A stretch of 49,023 nucleotides of DNA from CAZVKN01 sp964627035 (GCA_964627035.1 CAZVKN010000021.1:1-49023); one strand, 5' to 3'; shown: positions 35,488 to 43,553, counted from the first letter of the stretch. Notes: a model not told the origin generated them from the sequence alone. Translations and numbers: made by a program.

Positions 35488-35516
35488 TTGATTTATGTAC
35501 GATCATTTTCTATATT
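35488..35516 (+). promoter_or_regulatory. Candidate sigma70-type promoter for the pgs operon
   Basis: TTGATT (35488-35493), exactly 17 bases, then TATATT (35511-35516). It is the only such site in the 240-bp gap before pgsB. Transcription would start near 35523, giving a leader of 35 or 80 bases depending on the start codon used. Confidence 0.55.
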
Positions 35517-35602
35517 CAAGCGTGAGATGGTAGTTCCATTGGGGCAGATTAACTTATTTGAGGAGGCAAGCCGGCAACTATAGAGCTGGCACTTGGAACA
35601 GG

Positions 35603-36778
35603 ATGGTCATCCTTGTACTAATTATAATATCTTTCTGCTGTTTTGGTGCTTGGGAATATTGGGTTCACCAGAAACAATTGTCTCAAATACCTATTCGAAT
35701 TCATGTCAACGGTTCCCGGGGCAAGTCGTCAGTCACCAGATTGATAGCTGCCGGGTTACGAGCCGGAGGCATTCCTACAATTGCCAAAGTGACCGGCACA
35801 CTCCCTAGAATAGTTGATTTGGATGGCAGCGAGATAGCCATTCATCGCCATCAATCTGCAAACATCATTGAGCAGACCAAGCTCCTCAGGTTTATCGGGA
35901 AACGAAATCCCGAAGCGATTGTCATCGAATGTATGGCTGTGCTTCCTGAATATCAGTGGATTTGTGAACGACAGATGATTCGGTCAACAATCGGAATCAT
36001 CACCAATTCTCGTCTGGATCACACTAATGAAATGGGTAAATTCAGGGAGCAGATTGCGCTGTCATTGTCTAATACTTGTCCTAATAATGGTCTTCTTTAC
36101 ACGTCCGAAAAAACCCATCTGCCAACTATCAGAAAAGTTGCGAAAAAATGGAACACTAAGGTTGAACGTGTTGGCGGCAAAGGCAATGTATCTGCTGAGG
36201 AGATGAAGAAGTTCAGCTATATCGAGCATCCGGCGAACGTTGGACTATCTTTGGCAGTCTGTAAGCAGCTCAAGGTTGACAGGGAAGTCGCACTTCAAGG
36301 GATGTATGATGTTGTTCCTGACACCGGTGCATTGCGGTTGGCAAGATGCTTTAAGGACAGTAAGGAAATTGTGTTTGTGAATGCTTTGGCAGCTAATGAT
36401 CCAGAATCATCACTCTTTATTGCGAAGGATATTACCGAGCGTTATTCTCCGTTAGGCACTGAAATACTTATGCTGAATTCACGTGCGGATAGGCAGGATA
36501 GATCTGTTCAATTGATAGAAATGGCGTCAACAATGTTAAATTTTGATTATTTGGTGTTGACAGGTGAACAAGTACAAAAGTTTTACGGTTTTGCCATACG
36601 TCATAAGATTCCGAAGTCAAAGATTATTAGTCTCGGGCATGTACGACCTGAGAAAGCATACGAGGAATTATTTAAATTGGTTGACAAGAAAGGAACGGTA
36701 CTTGGAATAGGTAACATGGGATTTGGGGGGATTGATATATTCCGGTATTTCTATAGCAACAGGAGAATAGACGATTGA
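35603..36778 (+). CDS. pgsB: Poly-gamma-glutamate synthase PgsB/CapB-type ligase
   Basis: PgsB is the ATP-dependent amide ligase, related to Mur ligases and folylpolyglutamate synthase, that makes poly-gamma-glutamate at the membrane. The 391-residue product has an N-terminal membrane helix (1-19), the P-loop NGSRGKSSVTRL (36-47), VIECMAV and ITNSRLDHTNEMG segments, and the late GIGNMGFGG motif. ATG 35603 gives a length and N-terminus like Bacillus PgsB (about 393 residues). The frame extends to TTG 35558, just before a strong GGAGG that would be within the coding region. The stop overlaps pgsC by four bases. It is the first gene of a five-gene operon. Confidence 0.93.
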   Translation: MVILVLIIISFCCFGAWEYWVHQKQLSQIPIRIHVNGSRGKSSVTRLIAAGLRAGGIPTIAKVTGTLPRIVDLDGSEIAIHRHQSANIIEQTKLLRFIGKRNPEAIVIECMAVLPEYQWICERQMIRSTIGIITNSRLDHTNEMGKFREQIALSLSNTCPNNGLLYTSEKTHLPTIRKVAKKWNTKVERVGGKGNVSAEEMKKFSYIEHPANVGLSLAVCKQLKVDREVALQGMYDVVPDTGALRLARCFKDSKEIVFVNALAANDPESSLFIAKDITERYSPLGTEILMLNSRADRQDRSVQLIEMASTMLNFDYLVLTGEQVQKFYGFAIRHKIPKSKIISLGHVRPEKAYEELFKLVDKKGTVLGIGNMGFGGIDIFRYFYSNRRIDD

Positions 36779-37230
36779 TCATCGAGATAGCGATAGGTCT
36801 TGGAGTCGCTTTTAGTTTGATCTTCCACGAGGTATTTGGTCTGGCAGCGGGAGGAATCGTTGTACCCGGATATATTGCTCTGAATTTCCATGACCCATAT
36901 AAACTGGCAGGTACGTTAATCGTAGCACTCGTCGTGTGGGTAGTTATTCGGATAATAGGCAATTTTGTGTTTGTGTACGGTCGTCGTCGAATGGTGCTGG
37001 CTGTGCTGCTTGGGTTTGTTTTTGGATACATGTCGAGGCAACTGTTTACGGTTGGAGTTGCCAGTGAAGTCGGGCTTGAGGCAATTGGGTACATTATTCC
37101 CGGTCTTATCGCCAACTGGATGGAGCGCCAGGGGGTTTACAAAACGATTATGACTGTTCTGATTGCGGGGGCTATGGTTCGATTGATGATAGTTATTGTC
37201 ACAGGGGGGCAGTTGATTCCCAATGTATAG
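36775..37230 (+). CDS. pgsC: Poly-gamma-glutamate biosynthesis protein PgsC/CapC
   Basis: PgsC is the membrane partner of PgsB in the polyglutamate synthase complex. The 151-residue protein is almost wholly hydrophobic with about four or five membrane segments, and it has the family N-terminus with GLGVAFSLIFHEVFGLAAGG and VVPGYIAL. Length matches PgsC (about 150). The start is TTG 36775, giving a TTGA overlap with pgsB, with AGGAGAATAGACGA as ribosome binding site. Its end overlaps the next gene by eight bases. The PgsB-PgsC pair is diagnostic for polyglutamate-type polymer synthesis. Confidence 0.93.
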   Translation: MIIEIAIGLGVAFSLIFHEVFGLAAGGIVVPGYIALNFHDPYKLAGTLIVALVVWVVIRIIGNFVFVYGRRRMVLAVLLGFVFGYMSRQLFTVGVASEVGLEAIGYIIPGLIANWMERQGVYKTIMTVLIAGAMVRLMIVIVTGGQLIPNV

Positions 37231-38350
37231 ACCTACAATAAAATCAAATCTGTGGCTGGGATTAATGGCACTTGTTTTCATCGGTCTGTACTACTGGTCT
37301 GAAAACAGCCTAATTAGGGTGCGTCCCAACGACTATTCTGTTCGCATCAAGGCAGCCGAATACATGAAAGATGGGCTTGAAACACTTATCCGTCACCGTT
37401 TTCCAGAAATAGATCAAGCCGGTCAGATTGCTGATTCCATGCTGATTTATCACACGATGCTTGGCGATAAAGACAGTCCGATCACGACTGATGAAGGGCG
37501 CATAGACGATAAGATAACGGTTCTGAATCCCAATTTTGCCGCTGCTGTCGTTGACATGTTCAGCGAGGCAGGACTTAAGAAGGGTGATACCGCTGCAGTT
37601 TTAGTTACCGGAGCTATGCCCGGCGCAAACATTGCAGTATTTGCAGCAGCTAAAGCGATGGGGTTGGATCTTGTCGTGACCACTTCCGTAGGTTCTTCCT
37701 GGTGGGGAGCAAATTCGCCCGGTTTCACCTGGCTCGATATGGAAAGGGTGTTGAAGGAAGATGGAGTGTTTTCTTACAGTTCAGCGGGTGCATCTGCCGG
37801 TGGCAGTGATGACAACGGTGGGATACGGTTATCTGAAGTGGGACGAGAGCTTATAGCGGAGGCAATTGACCGGAACGGTGTGACAGTCATCTCTGAAGGC
37901 AGTTTGTCGGAGAACATTGTGGCGCGGAAGACTATTTACGAGCGATACAAACCTCTTGATCAATATGATGCTGTAGTGAATGTAGGTGGCGGAATTGCAG
38001 CAATCGGTCATGGTATGAATGATAAATGGATATCGAGTGGCGTCCATAAGCGGCTTCCATTAATAAACTATCCCAATCGAGGTGTTGTACACCTGTTTTC
38101 TGATAGCGGAGTTCCGATTGTATTCATCGCTGACGCAATTGAAATAGCTGAAAGATATAAATTGCCGATTGCGCATCTGCAATTGCCTGCAATCGGGATT
38201 GGGAAGTTATATGAGCATCTGCAGTACGATCCTTCAATTGCCTGGATTAGCTTGATTTTGATGTTTGTGATTCTTGGATTGGTCAAGTATTTTGATATAA
38301 AAAGGTACAAATGGCGCGAAGAGAAATTCAAACAGGATGCAATAGACTAA
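37223..38350 (+). CDS. Poly-gamma-glutamate system protein (PgsW-like)
   Basis: The 375-residue protein has an N-terminal membrane helix (about 10-25), a large soluble domain and a second hydrophobic segment near the C-terminus (SIAWISLILMFVILGLVKYF) followed by a basic tail. Distinct segments are VLVTGAMPGANIAVFAAAKA, TTSVGSSWWGANSPGFTW, VNVGGGIAAIGHG and FSDSGVPIVF. This matches the poly-gamma-glutamate system protein family (PgsW) that accompanies PgsB and PgsC in several non-Bacillus lineages. Its biochemical role is not established. It is not PgsA/CapA, which is a metallophosphoesterase-like protein. The start overlaps pgsC, and the next gene follows after eight bases. Confidence 0.85.
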   Translation: MYRPTIKSNLWLGLMALVFIGLYYWSENSLIRVRPNDYSVRIKAAEYMKDGLETLIRHRFPEIDQAGQIADSMLIYHTMLGDKDSPITTDEGRIDDKITVLNPNFAAAVVDMFSEAGLKKGDTAAVLVTGAMPGANIAVFAAAKAMGLDLVVTTSVGSSWWGANSPGFTWLDMERVLKEDGVFSYSSAGASAGGSDDNGGIRLSEVGRELIAEAIDRNGVTVISEGSLSENIVARKTIYERYKPLDQYDAVVNVGGGIAAIGHGMNDKWISSGVHKRLPLINYPNRGVVHLFSDSGVPIVFIADAIEIAERYKLPIAHLQLPAIGIGKLYEHLQYDPSIAWISLILMFVILGLVKYFDIKRYKWREEKFKQDAID

Positions 38351-38358
38351 GGCTTCCT

Positions 38359-39333
38359 ATGCGCAAACAACTAAGAAAAGTTTCTCTTGTGATCTGTGCG
38401 ATAGCACTTTTAGCCATGGTTTCCATTGACTCTGCTTATAGTGAAGATTGGGAAAGCGTTAAAACTGTAAACGGAAAGAAGAACAGTCTTAAGATCAACA
38501 AGAAAACTCGCGCCTATTGGAAGTTAAGAGAGAACAGAGCGACTACGGTCGTGGTCATTGGTCCTGCTAAGCTAAAAGTCATTAGCAGGGCGACAATACC
38601 GGATGGAAAGAAAGAGGTTGTTTACGGCTTCATTAGTAAAGAGGATGGGAAGAATCGAACCCTCATCGGTCGTGGGACTTCGTTGAGCAAAGGTGTTGTC
38701 AATCCAAAGAACAAATCCGATAGGCTGGGGGAGAGCCGTTCTATCTTATATGATGTGCCTGATGGAGAGCATACTTACAAGTTTACGTTACCGGATGATC
38801 AAATTAGCGATGTCTATGTAAGGTTTTTCATAACGGCTGTTAAACCGAAGAATGTGCCTTATATCGCATACCTGCCTCAGAAGTACCACGAAGAAGCCCG
38901 GATCACGGTTAACGAGCGTGAATACATATACTATAAAGTGATCAAAGACAAACAGGTGGAGCTTGATGTAATCGGTCCCACTCAAATTAAGGGAATTTCA
39001 CGTCTTGAGTACGACAATACAATGCACGGAGAAAAAACTTACAGGGTCCAGATTATAAATGATGGGAGAATAATAGCCACAGAACCGTTCACGAGCAATA
39101 TCTCTGCTACCGCATCATTTGTTGAGACAGTTGACAGGAAAATTGGGAAAGGTGATGTATTCTACATTGATGTCCCAAAAGGACGGTACAAATATTTTGT
39201 CACAACTCCTGATAACAGGTCGGTTATATATCTGAGGTTTTACATTCCGCAAGATGACTTAGGCAATCTTATGCCGACTGACGGTAATTCACCAAACAAC
39301 TTTACAAACTTTGTCAGAGGCATAGTTGAATGA
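38359..39333 (+). CDS. Periplasmic protein with two copies of one domain, pgs-linked
   Basis: The 324-residue exported protein has a signal peptide (1-28, ending AYS). The mature part contains an internal duplication. Residues about 52-158 and 190-296 share the pattern Y-[WY]-K, VVVIGPAKLKVISR versus LDVIGPTQIKGISR, then VPDGEHTYKF versus VPKGRYKYFV, and end DVYVRFFI versus VIYLRFYI. Both copies look beta-rich. I do not recognise the family and no catalytic motif is seen. The frame is open upstream to 38311, but ATG 38359 starts the signal peptide and has AAGG upstream. Its stop overlaps the beta-barrel gene by four bases (ATGA), so the pair is translationally coupled. A periplasmic polymer-binding or guiding role is inferred from context. 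Confidence 0.82.
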   Translation: MRKQLRKVSLVICAIALLAMVSIDSAYSEDWESVKTVNGKKNSLKINKKTRAYWKLRENRATTVVVIGPAKLKVISRATIPDGKKEVVYGFISKEDGKNRTLIGRGTSLSKGVVNPKNKSDRLGESRSILYDVPDGEHTYKFTLPDDQISDVYVRFFITAVKPKNVPYIAYLPQKYHEEARITVNEREYIYYKVIKDKQVELDVIGPTQIKGISRLEYDNTMHGEKTYRVQIINDGRIIATEPFTSNISATASFVETVDRKIGKGDVFYIDVPKGRYKYFVTTPDNRSVIYLRFYIPQDDLGNLMPTDGNSPNNFTNFVRGIVE

Positions 39334-40385
39334 AATTTTCGGTTTTAATGCTGATCCTCTGTTTCTTCATTTCCGGTCTTAATACTATAAATGCTGCCAA
39401 CGATCTGCTGTCGGTTACCTTCACTTTCAAAAGCAGTTATGACAACAATATTCTCACATATTCAGATCGGGACAGAGAACGATTTGAAAACGGCACAGAA
39501 CTGCATGTATCGCCTACCAGCACATTAGATGACATTCGCAACGACTTCAAACTTTCATTAGACAGTAAATTCAAGTTAACCTCCAAGCACTACACACGAC
39601 TATATGTCGTCACCAATTTTGCCGGATACTTAGCTAACTCCATTAAGAACTTCGGTTGGATTAGTATGACCGCCCGTCAAGATGTTTTTAATAAATTCAG
39701 ACTGTCCGGAAATTATTTCTACGAACCAAGATATTTCATTCGTGATTACAATGATGTGAACAGTGGAACACGACAGCATTGCGAGTTTGCTCAATCTCAG
39801 TGGAAAGGTGAACTGCGTTATCGCCCGACCAAATCCTGGGAATTTACGGGAATAGGTCGTTTCAAGCGGTACGCATACAATGAGTACTTCACGGAGTATG
39901 ACAGCGATTTTCAGCAATTTGGTTTGGGGGTGGTTCACAGATTGGGGAATATGAAGTTTACCGGTGGGTATCATCTTACAGTTAACGACAACATAGGTTT
40001 CGATGAATCTGAGTTATTAACGTTTTATGATGAGGATAATGAGAGTGGAAATGGTGATTATGAGCAGGATGAGTATGAGATTGGACTCCGTTATCGCTTC
40101 AAAATGGTGAACAGAACCACCGACTTTACTGCGTCTGCTGTGCTTGCTGACAGGTATTATTCGACCGATCAATCTCCTGAGAGTGATCCGATTCATCATG
40201 GTAGGAGGGATGTGTATCTGACAACTGAAGTGGGACTGGATCACAGGCTTACCAACTTGATAGGATTGGCGATTGGGTTTCAGCACAAGAGCAGGCGATC
40301 TCGCGCTTCAGACGATATTGTTGGACGAGTGAAAAACTATGACAGATGGCTGGGTTATTTTGAAGCAAGTTATGAGTTGTGGTAG
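39330..40385 (+). CDS. Predicted outer-membrane beta-barrel protein, pgs-linked
   Basis: The 351-residue protein has a signal peptide (1-22, ending NTINA). The mature chain is rich in alternating polar and aromatic beta strands, such as FKLTSKHYTRLYVVTNF, KFRLSGNYFYEPRYF, YEIGLRYRFKM and LIGLAIGFQHKS. It ends in a strand closing with aromatic Trp351 (GYFEASYELW), the C-terminal signal expected for BAM-inserted barrels. Acidic loops (DEDNESGNGDYEQDEYE) lie between strands. I estimate 12-16 strands but cannot fix the number. It is the last gene of the pgs operon and overlaps its neighbour by four bases. The most likely role is passage of the polymer through, or anchoring of it in, the outer membrane. 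Confidence 0.82.
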   Translation: MKFSVLMLILCFFISGLNTINAANDLLSVTFTFKSSYDNNILTYSDRDRERFENGTELHVSPTSTLDDIRNDFKLSLDSKFKLTSKHYTRLYVVTNFAGYLANSIKNFGWISMTARQDVFNKFRLSGNYFYEPRYFIRDYNDVNSGTRQHCEFAQSQWKGELRYRPTKSWEFTGIGRFKRYAYNEYFTEYDSDFQQFGLGVVHRLGNMKFTGGYHLTVNDNIGFDESELLTFYDEDNESGNGDYEQDEYEIGLRYRFKMVNRTTDFTASAVLADRYYSTDQSPESDPIHHGRRDVYLTTEVGLDHRLTNLIGLAIGFQHKSRRSRASDDIVGRVKNYDRWLGYFEASYELW

Positions 40386-40405
40386 TGCAAAACCGCCGAT
40401 GTGAG

Positions 40406-40434
40406 TTGTGTATTGGGCAGCTTTTTTGTACCTT
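40406..40434 (+). promoter_or_regulatory. Candidate promoter for the tRNA(CAT) gene
   Basis: TTGTGT (40406-40411), a 17-base spacer and TACCTT (40429-40434) precede the tRNA by about 15 bases. The -35 matches moderately and the -10 keeps the TA...T frame. This is a weak call. Confidence 0.33.
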
Positions 40435-40449
40435 TTGAATTCGGTTATT

Positions 40450-40523
40450 GGGGCCCATAGCTCAGTTGGTTAGAGCAACGGACTCATAATCCGTCGGTCC
40501 TAGGTTCGAGTCCTAGTGGGCCC
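40450..40523 (+). tRNA. tRNA with CAT anticodon (elongator Met, or Ile2 after lysidine modification)
   Basis: The acceptor stem GGGCCCA/TGGGCCC pairs perfectly. The D arm is AGCTCAGTTGGTTAGAGC. The anticodon stem CGGAC, loop TCATAAT and closing strand (TCCGT overlap) give anticodon CAT. The T arm is CTAGG-TTCGAGT-CCTAG and the discriminator is A (40523). The next bases are CT, so CCA is not encoded. It is not the initiator, since there is no GGG/CCC triplet in the anticodon stem and the first acceptor pair is matched. Elongator Met is more likely; Ile2 cannot be excluded without a full tRNA set. Confidence 0.92.
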
Positions 40524-40633
40524 ACTAATTCAGAGATCCAAATAGATTATGATGCCAGAAAAATCAAAAATCATCGTAAACAAATTTAGCGGCATTCGAA
40601 CCTTATTGGCGAGTGCTGTTGTTAAATTAGAGT

Positions 40634-40662
40634 GGGTGTCAGGATTATTCCGACACCCTTTT
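40634..40662 (+). terminator. Rho-independent terminator after tRNA(CAT)
   Basis: GGGTGTC (40634-40640) pairs with GACACCC (40652-40658). An inner GGA/TCC pair lengthens the stem past one bulged A, and TTTT follows. It separates the tRNA from the zinc-ribbon gene at 40692. Confidence 0.78.
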
Positions 40663-40691
40663 GTATATATTAAGGACAGACGGAGGGAAAA

Positions 40692-41405
40692 TTGCTTGAT
40701 GATCTTGCTTTACTCATCCGACTTCAGAAAATAGACGATCAACTAACTGATATTGAGATTGATAAAGGCGATCTGCCTGCACAGTTGAAGAGTATCGGTG
40801 GTGATCTTGAGAATGCCAGAGAAAAACTGCTGCAGATCAATCAGGAATCGGAGAGTGTAGAGGTTCAGAAGACACAACAACAGCGGAAAATAGTGGAAGC
40901 CGAAGAGAGGTTAAAGAAATCACAGAGTGTCTTATACAACGTAAAAACCACGCGTGAATATGATGCTATTTCTTCCGAGATGGACCAAGCCAAAAGTCAG
41001 ATAAACGAGTGCAGGCAACAACTGACTGAATTAGCAAAAAAAGAAGAGAAGCTGAAGGGAACTCAGCAGGAATGGGAAGATAACATATTCGATACTGAAT
41101 CAGAGTTTGAAGACAAAAACAGTGAGATGGATGAGCGCTTAAGCCGCAGTCAGGATGAAGAAATCAATCTGACCAGGCAGAGAGAAGAAATAGTGGTTGA
41201 ACTAAAAAAACCAATTCTAAACCACTATGATAGAATTCGCAAGATTAGAGATGGGGTTGGTGTTGCTGCAGTGGATGGATCAGCCTGCGGATATTGTTTC
41301 TCTATCGTACCGCCACAGAGAGTAGCTGAGGTGAAAAAGATGAAAGATTTTATCTTGTGCGAAGTATGTGGCTGTATCCTTGTTGATGATGAAACCTTAG
41401 CCTGA
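40692..41405 (+). CDS. CdsZ-type coiled-coil zinc-ribbon protein
   Basis: The 237-residue protein has a long coiled coil (about residues 10-175, rich in Glu, Lys, Gln) followed by a C4 zinc ribbon, CGYC and CEVC (Cys199, Cys202, Cys223, Cys226), with the PPQ segment typical of the family. Members of this group (formerly DUF164, C4-type zinc ribbon proteins) include CdsZ of Chlamydia; their exact roles vary. TTG 40692 is preceded by CGGAGGGAA. It lies directly upstream of the RNase P RNA gene, an arrangement I recall from other bacterial genomes. Confidence 0.88.
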   Translation: MLDDLALLIRLQKIDDQLTDIEIDKGDLPAQLKSIGGDLENAREKLLQINQESESVEVQKTQQQRKIVEAEERLKKSQSVLYNVKTTREYDAISSEMDQAKSQINECRQQLTELAKKEEKLKGTQQEWEDNIFDTESEFEDKNSEMDERLSRSQDEEINLTRQREEIVVELKKPILNHYDRIRKIRDGVGVAAVDGSACGYCFSIVPPQRVAEVKKMKDFILCEVCGCILVDDETLA

Positions 41406-41480
41406 TCTTCACAGATTACTCCTTTGTGCACAGCCAAATGAGTTTATTAGCTTCAAAATTGAGTCTCGGCTTTTATTTTA

Positions 41481-41813
41481 GGAGTTAGCCGAGCAGTCGC
41501 GTCCCGAACTATCGGGATGAGGAAAGTCCGAACTCCACAGGACAGAGTGCTCTAACGAGACGCCGTAAGGTGATGGAAAGCGCCACAGAAAACATACCGT
41601 CCTATGACATGGGTGAAAAGGTGACTTTGTCACCACGTTCGTTGTGAAACGAATGATTGGCAAGCCCCACTCGGAGCGATACCACGCAGCGAGGAATCCT
41701 TTGGGAGTGAAATAGTCCGTTTCATTTGACTCGCGGGTAGGTAGCAAGCCAGCTTAATAAAGCTGCAAGATAGATGACTGCATAGAACAGAATTCGGCTT
41801 ACCGGCTAACTCC
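41481..41813 (+). ncRNA. rnpB: RNase P RNA (bacterial type A)
   Basis: The catalytic RNA of RNase P, which trims tRNA 5' ends, is recognised by its conserved cores. GAGGAAAGTCCG lies at 41519-41530, and ACAGAATTCGGCTTA at 41787-41801, with GGGTAGG before the 3' half. The terminal P1 helix GGAGTTAGCC (41481-41490) pairs with GGCTAACTCC (41804-41813) and sets both ends, giving 333 nt. The P15-type stem GCGAG/CTCGC (41689-41693 and 41730-41734) encloses a loop without the GGT motif that normally pairs with the tRNA CCA end. This agrees with tRNA genes in the window lacking encoded CCA. Confidence 0.95.
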
Positions 41814-41845
41814 TTACTTAGAACAATAATAACATTTCAATAAAT

Positions 41846-43540
41846 ATGCGGTCAAAGTGGGAATTTTATCGCCCTTATGAACCACAAGCGATAAATAAAA
41901 TAATAAATCAATTCAAGATTCCTCGTCCGGTAGCACGCGTACTCTACAATCGTGGTTTAACTGAGAGGGATGACATCATCAGCTTTGTTAAGCCGACTAC
42001 CGAATCTCTCTGTGATCCATTTCTTATGAAGGACATGGATCTCGCTGTGTCCCGAATAATTACTGCACTACGAGAACGCGAAACGATTTTAATACACGGT
42101 GATTATGATGTGGACGGAATTACCTCAGTATCACTATTATACTTATTTCTGAAAGATCTCGGAGGTGATGTAACATTCTACATTCCTGACCGTGTATCCG
42201 AAGGATATGGTCTGTCAAAAGGCGGCGTAGAAGAAGCGGACAACAGAAACTGCAACCTGATTATTTCGGTTGACTGTGGTGTTACATCCGTTGAGGAAGT
42301 CCTGTATGCAAAGAAATACGGGATTGATATTATTGTTTCCGATCACCACGAACCTGGTGAAGCTCTACCAGAAGCAGTGGCTGTAGTGGATCCGAAAAGA
42401 AAGGACTGTGACTACCCCTTCAAAGATCTCGCCGGAGTCGGTGTAGCATACAAGATTTGCCAGGGTGTTTCCGAAAAACTTGGTCTTGATCCGAATTTTA
42501 GCGAGAAATATCTCGATTTGGTCGCCATAGGTACTTCGGCTGACATTGTTCCATTGATCGGTGAAAACCGGATATTTGCCAAGGTCGGATTGGAAAAGCT
42601 GAATGAAGCTAACCTTGAGGGTATTGTCGCTTTGGCAGAGATCGCCGGTTTGGAATTTGGCAATATTGAGGTGGGGCACATTATATACGGGCTCGCTCCA
42701 CGCATAAATGCAGTTGGAAGATTGGGGCATGCCTCTCCGGCGGTCGAGATGCTAATTACAAGAAATCAATATCTGGCGACCAAATTAGCACAAAAGCTTG
42801 AACAGACAAATCGGGAACGGAAGGAGATTGACACCCGGACATTACAGGAGGCTCTGGACAAGATTAACCTTGAGTATGATAGCTCTCGTGATTCAGCAAT
42901 AGTAATTGCCGGAAAAGGCTGGCATCCGGGCGTAATCGGGATCGTGGCTTCACGAATCATCGAGAGATATTATCGCCCGACCGTTATGATTTCTGTGGAG
43001 AATGGAATTGGAAAGGGATCGGCTCGCAGCATTCCGGGTTTCGACATTCATTCAGCACTGAAAGGTTGTTCGGAGTACTTGGCAAAATTCGGAGGGCACA
43101 AGTATGCTGCAGGACTGACCATTGAAGAGAAAAATATCCCGAAATTCAAAGAGTGTTTCAATCATATTGCGAAAGACGTACTCACTAAGGATGATATAGT
43201 ACCAAAGATAAAAATAGACGATGAGCTGGAGCTGAATCAGATTGATCAGACTTTAGTAGATAAACTGAATAAGCTCAGACCGTTCGGACCTGCGAATAGC
43301 CGCCCTCTGTTTGTGTCACAGGGTGTGAATATAATAGGTGAGCCGAGGATTGTAGGTCGCGATCACCTGAAATTCCGTGCGGGGCAGAACGGGTCTGTTA
43401 TAGATGCTATTGCATTTGGAATGGGGTCAGATCTACCGCTGCTGAAGTCAAATAACCTCATTGATCTGGTTTACTATATTGATGAGAATCACTGGAATAA
43501 TCGTACAAATATTCAATTGAAAATAAAAGATTTACACTAA
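41846..43540 (+). CDS. recJ: Single-stranded-DNA-specific exonuclease RecJ
   Basis: RecJ is a 5'-3' single-strand exonuclease used in recombination and repair. The 564-residue protein has the DHH phosphoesterase motifs: HGDYDVDGITS (84-94), SVDCGVTS (141-148) and SDHHEPG (165-171). The DHHA1 domain is marked by GKGWHPGVIGIVASRI and GSARSIPGFDIH, with the GGHKYAAG loop. A C-terminal OB-like domain ends the protein. Length is normal. The ATG has no strong Shine-Dalgarno sequence. The gene starts 32 bases after rnpB. Confidence 0.96.
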   Translation: MRSKWEFYRPYEPQAINKIINQFKIPRPVARVLYNRGLTERDDIISFVKPTTESLCDPFLMKDMDLAVSRIITALRERETILIHGDYDVDGITSVSLLYLFLKDLGGDVTFYIPDRVSEGYGLSKGGVEEADNRNCNLIISVDCGVTSVEEVLYAKKYGIDIIVSDHHEPGEALPEAVAVVDPKRKDCDYPFKDLAGVGVAYKICQGVSEKLGLDPNFSEKYLDLVAIGTSADIVPLIGENRIFAKVGLEKLNEANLEGIVALAEIAGLEFGNIEVGHIIYGLAPRINAVGRLGHASPAVEMLITRNQYLATKLAQKLEQTNRERKEIDTRTLQEALDKINLEYDSSRDSAIVIAGKGWHPGVIGIVASRIIERYYRPTVMISVENGIGKGSARSIPGFDIHSALKGCSEYLAKFGGHKYAAGLTIEEKNIPKFKECFNHIAKDVLTKDDIVPKIKIDDELELNQIDQTLVDKLNKLRPFGPANSRPLFVSQGVNIIGEPRIVGRDHLKFRAGQNGSVIDAIAFGMGSDLPLLKSNNLIDLVYYIDENHWNNRTNIQLKIKDLH

Positions 43541-43553
43541 TTATAACAGGATA

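Noticed and set aside
36672..37115. 147-residue minus-strand ORF antisense to pgsB/pgsC
   Set aside because: Low-complexity Thr/Ser/Ile composition caused by the hydrophobic coding strand; no start signals.
37223..38350. PgsW-like protein read as PgsA/CapA
   Set aside because: It lacks metallophosphoesterase motifs (no GD/GNHD-type metal sites) and matches the PgsW pattern with two end helices.
40549..40734. 61-residue ORF between tRNA(CAT) and the zinc-ribbon gene
   Set aside because: It runs through the terminator hairpin at 40634-40662, has no ribosome binding site and overlaps the start of the next gene in another frame.
41478..41747. 89-residue minus-strand ORF over the RNase P RNA gene
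   Set aside because: The region is a structured RNA with conserved cores; the ORF is accidental.
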